From assembly GCA_963748405.1 (NCBI GenBank), contig CAVVIT010000004.1, forward strand, positions 62,001-126,000: a stretch of 64,000 bases of DNA, given 5' to 3'. The notes below the pieces were generated by a model. The model searched no databases. It was given only the letters and a program-made list of their open reading frames with translations, and was not told the DNA's origin. The stretch is from Fen-1273 sp963748405 (lineage in GTDB: Bacteria > Bacteroidota > Ignavibacteria > UBA10030 > UBA6906). This document shows positions 50,037-58,131 of this stretch, in pieces (within the stretch, counting starts at the first letter, position 1; each line of letters begins with the position of its first letter). A program made the translations under genes and the position numbers.

Positions 50037-50065
50037 TTGCGATTCTGTGATGGGAATCATAAATT
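50037..50065 (+). promoter_or_regulatory. Promoter of the dockerin-protein gene
   Basis: TTGCGA (50037-50042), 17 bases, TAAATT (50060-50065). An inverted repeat GATTC-N8-GAATC (50041-50058) overlaps the -35 and spacer. The leader to ATG 50233 is about 160 bases; nothing else was recognised in this gap (49988-50232). Confidence 0.55.
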
Positions 50066-50232
50066 GACATCGCATAAACGCTACATTGCGTACGAACCGT
50101 TTCTCTCGTTTCACTCCCCCCCCGGACCATCCCGCCCCCAGGCAGGATGAACGCGGCTTTATGTTTCCGGCTTTGAGATTGTCCCCGCTTCACCGAACGA
50201 AGTTGCACTGCCATCCACACAATGAGGAACAT

Positions 50233-52794
50233 ATGAACACATTGTCTCGATATACGTTACTGTTGGGTCTGCTCCTTGTCCTGGGAGTGTCGCTTTCCCT
50301 GGCACAGCCTACGATTTCGGGTCTCAGTGCACAGAGCGGAAAGGCGGGCACATCGTTCACGATCACGGGTACAAACTTTGACGGCTCCGCGTCGAACGAT
50401 GTGGTGCGGATCGGCGGGGTGAAAGCAGCTGTGACCGGTGCGACCGCGACGTCGCTGACGGTCACCGTACCGACGAATGCAGTTTCGGGAATTGTCACTG
50501 TCACCGTCACGCCTCTTCACCTGACGGCATACTGGTCGCTTCCCTTCAGCGTGACGTATGTGTTCCCCGGCCCGATTGACACGGCTTCGTTTGCACCCTC
50601 CGTTGGATTTGCGGCGGGGACAGCGGCGAGCATCGCGTTCGCCGGCGATTTCGACGGTGACGGCAAAACCGATATCGGGGTCGTCAACAACGGTGACAAC
50701 ACGATCTCCTTGTATCTGAACACGAGTTCGGTGGGATCGATAACCTCGGCTTCGTTCGGTTCACAGTTTGTGCTGACGACGGGGCAGCATCCCTGGGGTG
50801 TTGCCGTCGCGGATATCGACGGCGACGGGAAACTCGATATCGTCGTCTGCAACGGCTTGGACAGCACCATCTCGGTATTCAGGAACACGAGTTCGCCCGG
50901 TTCGTTCAGTTTCGATCCGAAGGTGGATTTCAAGACCGGCTACGGTCCGCACGACATCGTCGTCGCCGATTTCAATCTCGACGGCCGGCCGGACGTCGTC
51001 GTCTCCGACTACGCAGGCGGGACCTCCGGCCTGGGGACGATCTCGGTCCTCCGCAACGTTTCCACGGGATCCACGATCGCCTTCACGAAGCACATCGACA
51101 TACCGGTTGGTGACGGCCCGAGAGGGATCGCCGCCGCGGACATGGACGGTGACGGTTACCTTGACCTTGCAGTCGCTAATTTCGACGGCGGCTCGATTTC
51201 GCTGTTCCAGAACCAGTCAAAATCCACCCCGGATTCGATCGCGTTTATTATCCAGCACACGGAAAATGGATTCCTTTCTCCGGACGCGGTGGCGTTCACC
51301 GACGTTGACGGCGACGGCGTTCCGGACGTGATTGCCGGCGGAGCCGGTGACGGACTCTGGCTGTATCGCGGTGATGCAACCTGGTCGTTCGAAAGCGCCG
51401 TGCTCTACCACAAAGGGAGCGGGCAGGGGAACGTGCTGGGTATCGATATGAACGGGGACGGGAAGCCTGACGTCGTGACCGGGAACGCGCTGGAATCTCC
51501 TGTCCGCGTCGGGACCGTTTCGATCCTCCAGAATGCGACCGTGGGGATCGGAACGTTCTCGTCGGCATCACTGCGCGATTCGGTGAATTACCTCGTGCCG
51601 AGCCTCAACTACGGCGTCGCCGTGGCGGATGTCGACGGTGACGGACGGCCCGATCTCATCAGTGCCAATTACTACACGAAGCAGGTCGGCGTCCTCAGGA
51701 GCCGGCTCAGCGACGCGCACACGATCACGCCGACGGTGACCGGGCCGGGCGCGATTTCTCCGCCGGCAACGTTCACCATCTACCACGGACATGATACGAC
51801 GTTCACGATCACCGCAAACGGCGGATCGCACGTCGACAGCGTGGTTGTGGACGGCGTGAACCAGTATGTCCTCCCGACCTACACGTTCACGAACGTGACG
51901 TCGAATCATACGATCAAGGCGTACTTCTCGTCGGGAGCGGTCTTTGCCATCACCTCGAGTGCGGGAGCCAACGGCACAATTTCGCCGAATGGCACGGTCA
52001 ATGTTCCCTCGGGAGGCACGCAGGCGTACACGATCACGCCGAACTCCGGGTACGGCATTGCGACGGTGCTTGTCGACGGGTCGCCCGTCGCCAATACCGC
52101 AAAGTATACATTTACCAACGTGCTGCTGTCGCACACGATCAGCGCGACGTTCTCTGTGGGCGTAAACATCCCGCTGAAGGTCTTTCTGCAGGGTCCGGCT
52201 GCAGCGTCGCCGGACACAATGTTGCCGACGCTCAGGACATCGGGCACTCTTGCTGCTCATTTTACATCGGTCCCGATTCCCTCGAATGCAATCGACAGCA
52301 TCAATGTGGAGCTCAGGAACGCCCAGACGACTGCCGGATCGACAACAAGGAAGTTCCAGCCGGCGTGGCTCCTTTCCAACGGCACGATCACGAGCTTCAC
52401 CGATACGACAAAGAACTACGTCCGGTTTGACACAAGCGCCGGTTCGTACTATATTGTCGTGCGGCACCGGAACCACCTTGCGGTCATGAGCGCGGCCGCG
52501 ATCGCGCTGACGTCGACGGACACCCTCGCCTACGACTTCACGACGGGACAGGCAAAGGCATTCGGGACAAACCCGATGGCACAGGTGGGGACGAAGTTTT
52601 GCATGATCGCTGGCGACGCGAATGCGGATGGTCAGATTACAACTCTTGATTTTAGTCCTTGGCTGGCAAACGCAAAGGCAGCTCTTACCGGTTACTATAG
52701 CACCGATATGAATTGCGACGGACAGAATACTACGCTGGATTTCACGCTGTGGCTGGCAAATGCAAAGAGCGCTCCGACGAGTCAGGTTCCGTGA
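50233..52794 (+). CDS. Exported IPT/FG-GAP-repeat protein with C-terminal dockerin
   Basis: 853 residues. Signal peptide 1-25 (ends SLAQ). An IPT/TIG domain follows (PTISGLSAQSGKAGTSFTI). Then about six FG-GAP/VCBS-like repeats with D-x-DGDG-x-x-D Ca sites (DFDGDGKTDIGV, DIDGDGKLDIVV, DMDGDGYLDLAV and others), and two repeats around GPGAISPPATF and GANGTISPNG. The end is a type I-like dockerin with two perfect 12-residue Ca loops, DANADGQITTLD and DMNCDGQNTTLD, each followed by WLANAK. There is no T9SS sorting domain, so surface attachment could be through a cohesin, such as the one in the next gene. Confidence 0.85.
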   Translation: MNTLSRYTLLLGLLLVLGVSLSLAQPTISGLSAQSGKAGTSFTITGTNFDGSASNDVVRIGGVKAAVTGATATSLTVTVPTNAVSGIVTVTVTPLHLTAYWSLPFSVTYVFPGPIDTASFAPSVGFAAGTAASIAFAGDFDGDGKTDIGVVNNGDNTISLYLNTSSVGSITSASFGSQFVLTTGQHPWGVAVADIDGDGKLDIVVCNGLDSTISVFRNTSSPGSFSFDPKVDFKTGYGPHDIVVADFNLDGRPDVVVSDYAGGTSGLGTISVLRNVSTGSTIAFTKHIDIPVGDGPRGIAAADMDGDGYLDLAVANFDGGSISLFQNQSKSTPDSIAFIIQHTENGFLSPDAVAFTDVDGDGVPDVIAGGAGDGLWLYRGDATWSFESAVLYHKGSGQGNVLGIDMNGDGKPDVVTGNALESPVRVGTVSILQNATVGIGTFSSASLRDSVNYLVPSLNYGVAVADVDGDGRPDLISANYYTKQVGVLRSRLSDAHTITPTVTGPGAISPPATFTIYHGHDTTFTITANGGSHVDSVVVDGVNQYVLPTYTFTNVTSNHTIKAYFSSGAVFAITSSAGANGTISPNGTVNVPSGGTQAYTITPNSGYGIATVLVDGSPVANTAKYTFTNVLLSHTISATFSVGVNIPLKVFLQGPAAASPDTMLPTLRTSGTLAAHFTSVPIPSNAIDSINVELRNAQTTAGSTTRKFQPAWLLSNGTITSFTDTTKNYVRFDTSAGSYYIVVRHRNHLAVMSAAAIALTSTDTLAYDFTTGQAKAFGTNPMAQVGTKFCMIAGDANADGQITTLDFSPWLANAKAALTGYYSTDMNCDGQNTTLDFTLWLANAKSAPTSQVP

Positions 52795-53400
52795 TTGACA
52801 AATAACCACAGAGTGAGGAGTATATCATGAAAAACTTTCTATTCACGATAGCAGTTATTGTCCTGAGCATCTCGATGGCGACAGCTCAGACCTCTATTCA
52901 ACAGCAACTCGTGGTATCTCAAAACGGTGCCCAAAATGGTCAACCGTTCAAGGTTGACATTCAGCTCAAGGGATCAACTCTAACCGGGGCAAACACCATA
53001 AACTCACTCACGATCGACGTGAAGTACGAAACTGCCAAACTGAGCTTTCCGACAGTGGCAGGATCGATTATCGCGGCGACCGCGTGGAATGCAGGCATCA
53101 ATGCCCTTGCCTACACCCGGACACCAAGTAACCCCGGCACAGGGTTCGTCCGACTGCTTCTCACAGGAAACAACGTCAACGGAAATGCTGATGGTACGCC
53201 CGCTGGTTTTGATGTTACGACCTCATATCAGACTATTGCGACGCTGACCTTCACAATTCTTGACCAAACGCAGTTGGCGACCCTGTCCATTGATGGATCT
53301 TCCAATGCGTTTGCTTTTTTCTCGACAGAGAATAACGGCGACAACTCGAACGGATTTGTGAGCATTTCCGGTGCGAATCTGACTGCGACGGGGATCAATA
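52621..53400. other. AT-rich island over the dockerin and cohesin-like segments
   Basis: I counted 384 G+C of 780 bases (49%) here. Sampled 60-base lines on either side have 37/60 (52201) and 38/60 (53401). The island starts at the dockerin codons of one gene and ends where the next gene's cohesin-like module gives way to the common linker/sorting cassette. Confidence 0.75.
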
Positions 53401-53996
53401 ATCAGCCCCTCCCCATCCAGCTCGCAACATTCCAGCCGACGTCCGTGTCGTCGAAGTCGGTGACGCTCTCCTGGGCGACGCTGAGCGAAACGAACAACTA
53501 CGGATTCGAAGTGCAGCGCTCTGCCGCGAAGACGACAGGGTTCGCGACGATCCCCGGGAGCTTCACGAAGGGGAACGGGACGACGACCGCACGCCACACG
53601 TATTCGTACACGGATGCGGCACCGACGACATCCCAGCCGTACTACCGGCTCCGCCAGATCGACCTGAACAACGCGGACCATTACAGTGACGTGCTTGACG
53701 TCACGGGCGTTGCGATTGCGCCTGTGATCCCGACGGAGTTTGCGATGCGTCAGAACTATCCGAACCCGTTCAACCCGACGACGATCGTGGAGTTCGACCT
53801 TCCGAAAGATTCTCACGTGACGCTCGAGCTCTACAACATACTCGGACAGAGAGTCATGGAGATACTCAACGAGGTCCGTCTCGCGGGAACACAGCGGGTC
53901 CAGGTGGATGCCTCACGGCTCGCGAGTGGTGTATATCTCTACAGGCTTGCGGCTGGGGATAAGGTGTTCATGAAAAAGATGACACTGATCAAGTAG
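52827..53996 (+). CDS. Cohesin-like domain protein with T9SS sorting domain
   Basis: 389 residues. Signal peptide 1-20 (ends TAQ). Residues about 24-190 resemble a cohesin module: QPFKVDIQLKGS, INSLTIDVKYETAKLSF, and later TIATLTFTILDQ, the order seen in cohesins. Residues about 195-290 are a fibronectin-III-like linker (SVTLSWATLSETNNYGFEVQ). The end is a T9SS type-A sorting domain (NYPNPFNPTT onward). It would therefore be fixed at the cell surface and could hold dockerin proteins. It lies 32 bases after the dockerin gene; RBS GTGAGGAG. The cohesin call is by pattern only. Confidence 0.75.
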   Translation: MKNFLFTIAVIVLSISMATAQTSIQQQLVVSQNGAQNGQPFKVDIQLKGSTLTGANTINSLTIDVKYETAKLSFPTVAGSIIAATAWNAGINALAYTRTPSNPGTGFVRLLLTGNNVNGNADGTPAGFDVTTSYQTIATLTFTILDQTQLATLSIDGSSNAFAFFSTENNGDNSNGFVSISGANLTATGINNQPLPIQLATFQPTSVSSKSVTLSWATLSETNNYGFEVQRSAAKTTGFATIPGSFTKGNGTTTARHTYSYTDAAPTTSQPYYRLRQIDLNNADHYSDVLDVTGVAIAPVIPTEFAMRQNYPNPFNPTTIVEFDLPKDSHVTLELYNILGQRVMEILNEVRLAGTQRVQVDASRLASGVYLYRLAAGDKVFMKKMTLIK

Positions 53997-54022
53997 GGAA
54001 TCCTCCTGATGCATCTCGCATC

Positions 54023-54053
54023 ACACCCCGGTCCGGATTACGGACCGGGGTGT
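54023..54053 (+). terminator. Terminator after the cohesin-like gene
   Basis: A perfect 13-bp stem (54023-54035 with 54041-54053), loop GATTA, followed by TTCATT. It separates the dockerin-cohesin pair from EPS locus 2. Confidence 0.88.
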
Positions 54054-54155
54054 TTCATTGATCGGATGTCCAAACTTTTTGTATGGCAAAAAACTGCGAG
54101 CCGTGTGACTCGACTCACCCGCGCGCCGTTTTCAAGGCAATTCGTTCCAAATGTA

Positions 54156-54184
54156 TTGACATTCTCGCTCTGCACTAGTAAGTT
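54156..54184 (+). promoter_or_regulatory. Promoter of EPS locus 2
   Basis: TTGACA (54156-54161), 17 bases, TAAGTT (54179-54184). Transcription would start near 54191, leaving a leader of about 235 bases before ATG 54427. As at EPS locus 1, the leader is unusually long and may be regulated. No known riboswitch was recognised. Confidence 0.65.
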
Positions 54185-54426
54185 GACTGGCACAATGATG
54201 TTCGCTGAGAGAGTTCATCCGGTGCTTTCAAGATCCATCATCCGCAGACACACTTCAGCCGCACAACGAACAAACGTCATCTGATCAAGCGTCCGGTATT
54301 TTCCCATCGGACGTGTCATCCGCGAATCGTTGAACTTATTCGCGAGTCCGCCGTTGAGGTCCGGGGGGGCCAAATGAAACTCTGCACTCGTGCTTGGTTT
54401 CACGGTCGACAGCAAGGGGAGTTCCA

Positions 54427-56394
54427 ATGATCGAACAACTGGTTGTCGCCTTCGGGGTGGCCGCCGCCGCCGCCCTACTGTTCACACCGATCGTCATCCG
54501 GATCGCACACGTCGTCAACGCGGTCGACCTTCCCGGTGAGAGGAAGATCCACACGCAACCGATACCGCGACTCGGAGGTCTTGCCGTCGCAGCATCCTTC
54601 GCCGTTACCGCACTCCTGGTGTTCCTCACCCGCTCCGACATCGTGTCCCCTCCCTGGGAGTCGTCCGTGCAGGGGATAGGTCTGGCGCTGACGGGGATTC
54701 TCGTTCTCGGACTCGGGATGTGGGATGACATCCGGCAGCTCGGACCGGGGAAGAAGTTCGTCCTCCAGGTCGCCATCGCATCGATCGTGTTTCTCGCGGG
54801 GATCAGGATCTCCATCGTGTCGCAGCCGCTGGGCGGGGGTTTCTTCGACCTGGGCTGGATCAGCTACCCGGTGACCGTCCTCTGGATCGTCGGCATCATG
54901 AACGCACTGAACCTCATCGACGGTCTGGACGGACTAGCCTCGGGCGTTGCCATGGTCGCCCTGCTGACAATCGCGGCCGTCGGGTTCGTGAAGTTCAACG
55001 ACAGCGGAACCGCGATGCTCGCCGTGATCCTGGCGGGTTCTCTCCTCGGGTTCCTTCGATATAATTTCAATCCGGCGAGAATATTCCTCGGAGATTCCGG
55101 GAGCCTCTTCATCGGGTTTTCTCTCGCGATCCTTTCGATGCTGAGTTCGACGAAAGGGTCGGCGGCGTTCGCCGTCCTCATCCCCGCGCTGTCGCTCGGC
55201 CTGCCGATACTCGATACTGCGCTGGCAATGCTCCGGCGGCTCCTCAGGCCGTTTATGAAATCGGAAGGGAACGGGGAATCGACGCTCCGGCGCCTCCGGT
55301 CGATGTTCCTCCCCGACAGGGACCATATCCATCACCGGCTTCTCGCGCTCGGGCTTTCCCAGAAGGAGGCGGTGATCCTCCTGTATTTCGTCTCGTCCGC
55401 GCTCGGCTGCAGCGCATTCGGGCTGACGGTAGCCGACAATGTCAGCGGGGTCATGATTCTCGCCGTGGCCGGGATCGCGATGTTCGCGGGGATTCACCGT
55501 CTGCGCTACCGCGAATTCGCCATATTCCGGAGGGGAGTGCTTCTCCCGCTGTATGATCGCCCGTTCGTCCACAACCCCGCGTTCCAGATCGCCATGGATC
55601 TCGGGTTCACCAGCGTGGCATTCGTACTTGCCTACGCCCTGTCGCAGGACGGCAGGACAGTGGACTTTTCGTACGACGCATTCCGCTGGCTTCTCGTGGG
55701 TGTGACGGCCGTGCAGATGACCGTCTTCTTCTTCTCCGGGGTGTACAAAGGGATCATGCGCCACGCGGGGGTCGAGGACGCCGTCCGCATCATGAAGGCG
55801 CTCGTGATTTCTTTGGCAATCGGCGTCGGGGCGCACTATGTCGGCGGGTTCGACCTGTCCGGCGCCATGACGAAGACGTTCCTTCTCGACTTCTACTTCC
55901 TGCTCACGCTTCTCGTGATGTCACGGTTCTCGTTCGCGGTCCTGAACCGCATTGCGCACGAGACGCAGGAGGGGAAGGATCCCGTCGTGATTTACGGTAC
56001 AGGCGAGCGCGCGGTCGTTGTGGCCCGGCTTCTCCTGAACTCTCCCGAGCTCAAGATGCGCCCGGTCGGGTTCATGGACGACGTCCGCTCCATGGAGGGA
56101 AAGTCGATACACGGACTGCCCGTCTTCGGCGGCATATGGAAGATCGAGCCCCTGATCAAGACCGCCGGCATCAGGGGGGTCATCATTGCAACCGATGACA
56201 TCAAGCCCGGGGTGCTCTCGAGGCTTCGCAAGCTTTCCCGCGTCCACCGTTTGCCGGTGAAGACATTCAGCCCGCTATTCCAGGACCTGTCGCCAGAGCC
56301 GGAATCCCAGCCGGCGTTTCACCCTGCCTTTGTCAACGAGGCGGGCGAAGTGGTGATTTCCCGCTCCTCCTACAGGGGCGGAAATCAGGCCTGA
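54427..56394 (+). CDS. WecA/MraY-type transferase fused to membrane-Rossmann module (EPS locus 2)
   Basis: 655 residues, same architecture as the protein at 14755-16731. The transferase half has ERKIHTQPIPRLGG, NALNLIDGLDGLASG, FLGDSGS and HIHH. A second set of helices runs from about 375 to 500. The Rossmann-like end has VVIYGTGERAVVVARLL, VGFMDD and IRGVIIATDD. It should start the repeat unit of the second polysaccharide. GGGGAG precedes ATG 54427. No dehydratase or transferase domain follows the Rossmann part. Confidence 0.87.
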   Translation: MIEQLVVAFGVAAAAALLFTPIVIRIAHVVNAVDLPGERKIHTQPIPRLGGLAVAASFAVTALLVFLTRSDIVSPPWESSVQGIGLALTGILVLGLGMWDDIRQLGPGKKFVLQVAIASIVFLAGIRISIVSQPLGGGFFDLGWISYPVTVLWIVGIMNALNLIDGLDGLASGVAMVALLTIAAVGFVKFNDSGTAMLAVILAGSLLGFLRYNFNPARIFLGDSGSLFIGFSLAILSMLSSTKGSAAFAVLIPALSLGLPILDTALAMLRRLLRPFMKSEGNGESTLRRLRSMFLPDRDHIHHRLLALGLSQKEAVILLYFVSSALGCSAFGLTVADNVSGVMILAVAGIAMFAGIHRLRYREFAIFRRGVLLPLYDRPFVHNPAFQIAMDLGFTSVAFVLAYALSQDGRTVDFSYDAFRWLLVGVTAVQMTVFFFSGVYKGIMRHAGVEDAVRIMKALVISLAIGVGAHYVGGFDLSGAMTKTFLLDFYFLLTLLVMSRFSFAVLNRIAHETQEGKDPVVIYGTGERAVVVARLLLNSPELKMRPVGFMDDVRSMEGKSIHGLPVFGGIWKIEPLIKTAGIRGVIIATDDIKPGVLSRLRKLSRVHRLPVKTFSPLFQDLSPEPESQPAFHPAFVNEAGEVVISRSSYRGGNQA

Positions 56395-56405
56395 TTCTGC
56401 CGTGT

Positions 56406-56433
56406 CAACGGGGCGCCGTCCGGCGTCCCGTTG
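56406..56433 (+). terminator. Hairpin between the initiating-enzyme gene and the rfbCB-like genes
   Basis: CAACGGG (56406-56412) pairs with CCCGTTG (56427-56433), with a further CGCC/GGCG inside. No T run follows and the right arm overlaps the next promoter's -35, so it may attenuate or control that promoter. Confidence 0.45.
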
Positions 56434-56459
56434 ACATTTCCGGCCGAAATCCGTAGATT
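56431..56459 (+). promoter_or_regulatory. Promoter of the RfbC-like/rfbB genes
   Basis: TTGACA (56431-56436), 17 bases, TAGATT (56454-56459). Start near 56466; the leader to ATG 56641 is about 175 bases. The rest of this gap (56460-56640) showed nothing else. Confidence 0.62.
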
Positions 56460-56640
56460 CATTCCGAACTTGCAGGCAGTGCCTGTCCTGTCCCGAAAGG
56501 AATCGATACCCGCCCCGTTGCTACGAAATCTCCCCGCTGCACCTCCCCGGCGCCGGGTTTTGAGGGTGCCGGTGTCGTCCATTTCACGTCCGCATCCACA
56601 TGCGGCCGAACACTCGTTATGTCGCATATTGAGGTGACTG

Positions 56641-57114
56641 ATGTTCAAAAACGGAACAATTCAGGGCGTCGTGGTGCGAAACCTCACGAAATTCATCGAT
56701 GACAGGGGCTGGCTGAGCGAGCTCTACCGCGGGGACGAACTGGAGAAGGAGTACATGCCCGCGATGGGGTACGTTTCCATGACTGCTGCGGGCATTGCCA
56801 GGGGGCCCCACGAGCACGTCGACCAGGCGGATTGTTTCGCATTCATCGGCCCGTCGAATTTCAAGGTCTATCTCTGGGACAACAGGAAGGGATCCCCCAC
56901 GTACCAGACAAGGCAGATCCTCTACGCGGGCGAAGACGCTCCGCGTTCGCTGATCATCCCGAAAGGGGTGGTCCACGCCTACAGGAACATCGGGAGTTCC
57001 CAGGGGATGGTCCTGAATTTCCCCAACCGCCTCTACGCGGGATCGGGCAAGAAGAGCCCGGTGGACGAGATCCGGCACGAGGGGGTACCCGATTCCCCAT
57101 TCCGTCTCGATTGA
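56641..57114 (+). CDS. dTDP-sugar 3,5-epimerase-family cupin protein
   Basis: 157 residues of the RmlC cupin fold: DDRGWLSELYRGDEL, GPHEHVDQADCFAFIG, PKGVVHAYRNIG. His in GPHEH and Asp in the HVDQAD stretch are plausible active-site residues. It is shorter than true RfbC (about 180) and diverged, so it may be an isomerase or a related sugar-binding cupin. It is three bases from rfbB, so a dTDP-glucose product is the likely substrate. Confidence 0.78.
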   Translation: MFKNGTIQGVVVRNLTKFIDDRGWLSELYRGDELEKEYMPAMGYVSMTAAGIARGPHEHVDQADCFAFIGPSNFKVYLWDNRKGSPTYQTRQILYAGEDAPRSLIIPKGVVHAYRNIGSSQGMVLNFPNRLYAGSGKKSPVDEIRHEGVPDSPFRLD

Positions 57115-57117
57115 CGT

Positions 57118-58131
57118 ATGAAATCCCTCCTTGTCACAGGCGGTGCGGGATTCATCGGAAGCAACTTCATCAGGTACTTCCTTGAGTCCCATGCCGACAT
57201 CCGCGTTGTGAATTACGACAAGCTGACGTACGCAGGCAACCTGGACAATCTCCGGGACATCCAGGACCACGGCAGGTACGTATTCGTCCGCGGCGACATC
57301 TGCGACAGGGACGAAGTCGCCGGCGTCCTGAAGAAATACGACATCAGCACCGTCGTCCACTTTGCCGCGGAGTCGCACGTCGACAGGAGCATCGCCGGGG
57401 CGTCGGTCTTCGTGACGACGAACGTCCTGGGCACCCAGGTCCTTCTGGATGCGGCACGGGAACGGAAGGTCGAGCGGTTCCTCCATGTCTCGACGGACGA
57501 GGTCTACGGGTCGCTGGGTGCGTCGGGAAAGTTCACCGAGTCGACCACGGTGCACCCGAACAGCCCCTACGCCGCGAGCAAGGCCTCGTCCGACCTCCTT
57601 GTCCTTGCCGCAGTTCATACGTTCGGCTTTCCCGCGATCGTCACACGGTGCTCGAACAACTACGGGCCCTACCAGTTTCCGGAGAAGCTCATCCCGCTGA
57701 TGATCGCCAACGCGATGGACGATAAGCCGCTCCCCGTGTACGGCGAGGGGGCGAACGTCCGCGACTGGCTCTTCGTCCGCGATCATTGCACGGCGCTCGA
57801 TGCCGTGCTCGGCCGGGGCCGGCCGGGGGAGGTGTACAACATCGGCGGGAACAACGAATGGCGGAACATCGACATCGTGAAGCTCCTGCTCTCGATGGTC
57901 GGCAAGCCGGAGAGCCTCATCACGTTCGTGAAGGACCGTCCCGGGCACGACCTGCGCTATGCGATCGACGCCTCGAAGATCACGAGCGAGCTCGGCTGGG
58001 CGCCGTCGGTCACGTTCGAGCAGGGACTCAGGCAGACGGTGGAGTGGTACATCAAACATGAGCCCTGGTGGCGCGGGATCATCAGCGGGGCATACAAGCA
58101 GTACTACAGGGAGATGTATGAAGACCGGTAA
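57118..58131 (+). CDS. rfbB: dTDP-glucose 4,6-dehydratase
   Basis: 337 residues. TGGAGFIGSN is at 7-16; STDEVYGSL holds the catalytic Thr-Asp-Glu and YAASK the Tyr/Lys. NNYGPYQFPEKLIPLMI is typical of RfbB. It makes dTDP-4-keto-6-deoxyglucose. No rfbA or rfbD is in the window, so the rest of the route, to rhamnose or an amino sugar, is elsewhere or replaced. The next gene starts inside its last codons. Confidence 0.93.
   Translation: MKSLLVTGGAGFIGSNFIRYFLESHADIRVVNYDKLTYAGNLDNLRDIQDHGRYVFVRGDICDRDEVAGVLKKYDISTVVHFAAESHVDRSIAGASVFVTTNVLGTQVLLDAARERKVERFLHVSTDEVYGSLGASGKFTESTTVHPNSPYAASKASSDLLVLAAVHTFGFPAIVTRCSNNYGPYQFPEKLIPLMIANAMDDKPLPVYGEGANVRDWLFVRDHCTALDAVLGRGRPGEVYNIGGNNEWRNIDIVKLLLSMVGKPESLITFVKDRPGHDLRYAIDASKITSELGWAPSVTFEQGLRQTVEWYIKHEPWWRGIISGAYKQYYREMYEDR

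Noticed and set aside
52795..52800. TTGACA just before the cohesin-like gene
   Set aside because: A -10 at 17 bases would fall on the ribosome site of the gene and reads GAGTAT; the gene is more likely read from the 50037 promoter.
54009..54284. A 91-codon open frame after the cohesin-like gene
   Set aside because: It runs through a strong terminator hairpin and the locus 2 promoter, has no ribosome site and no recognisable composition or motif.
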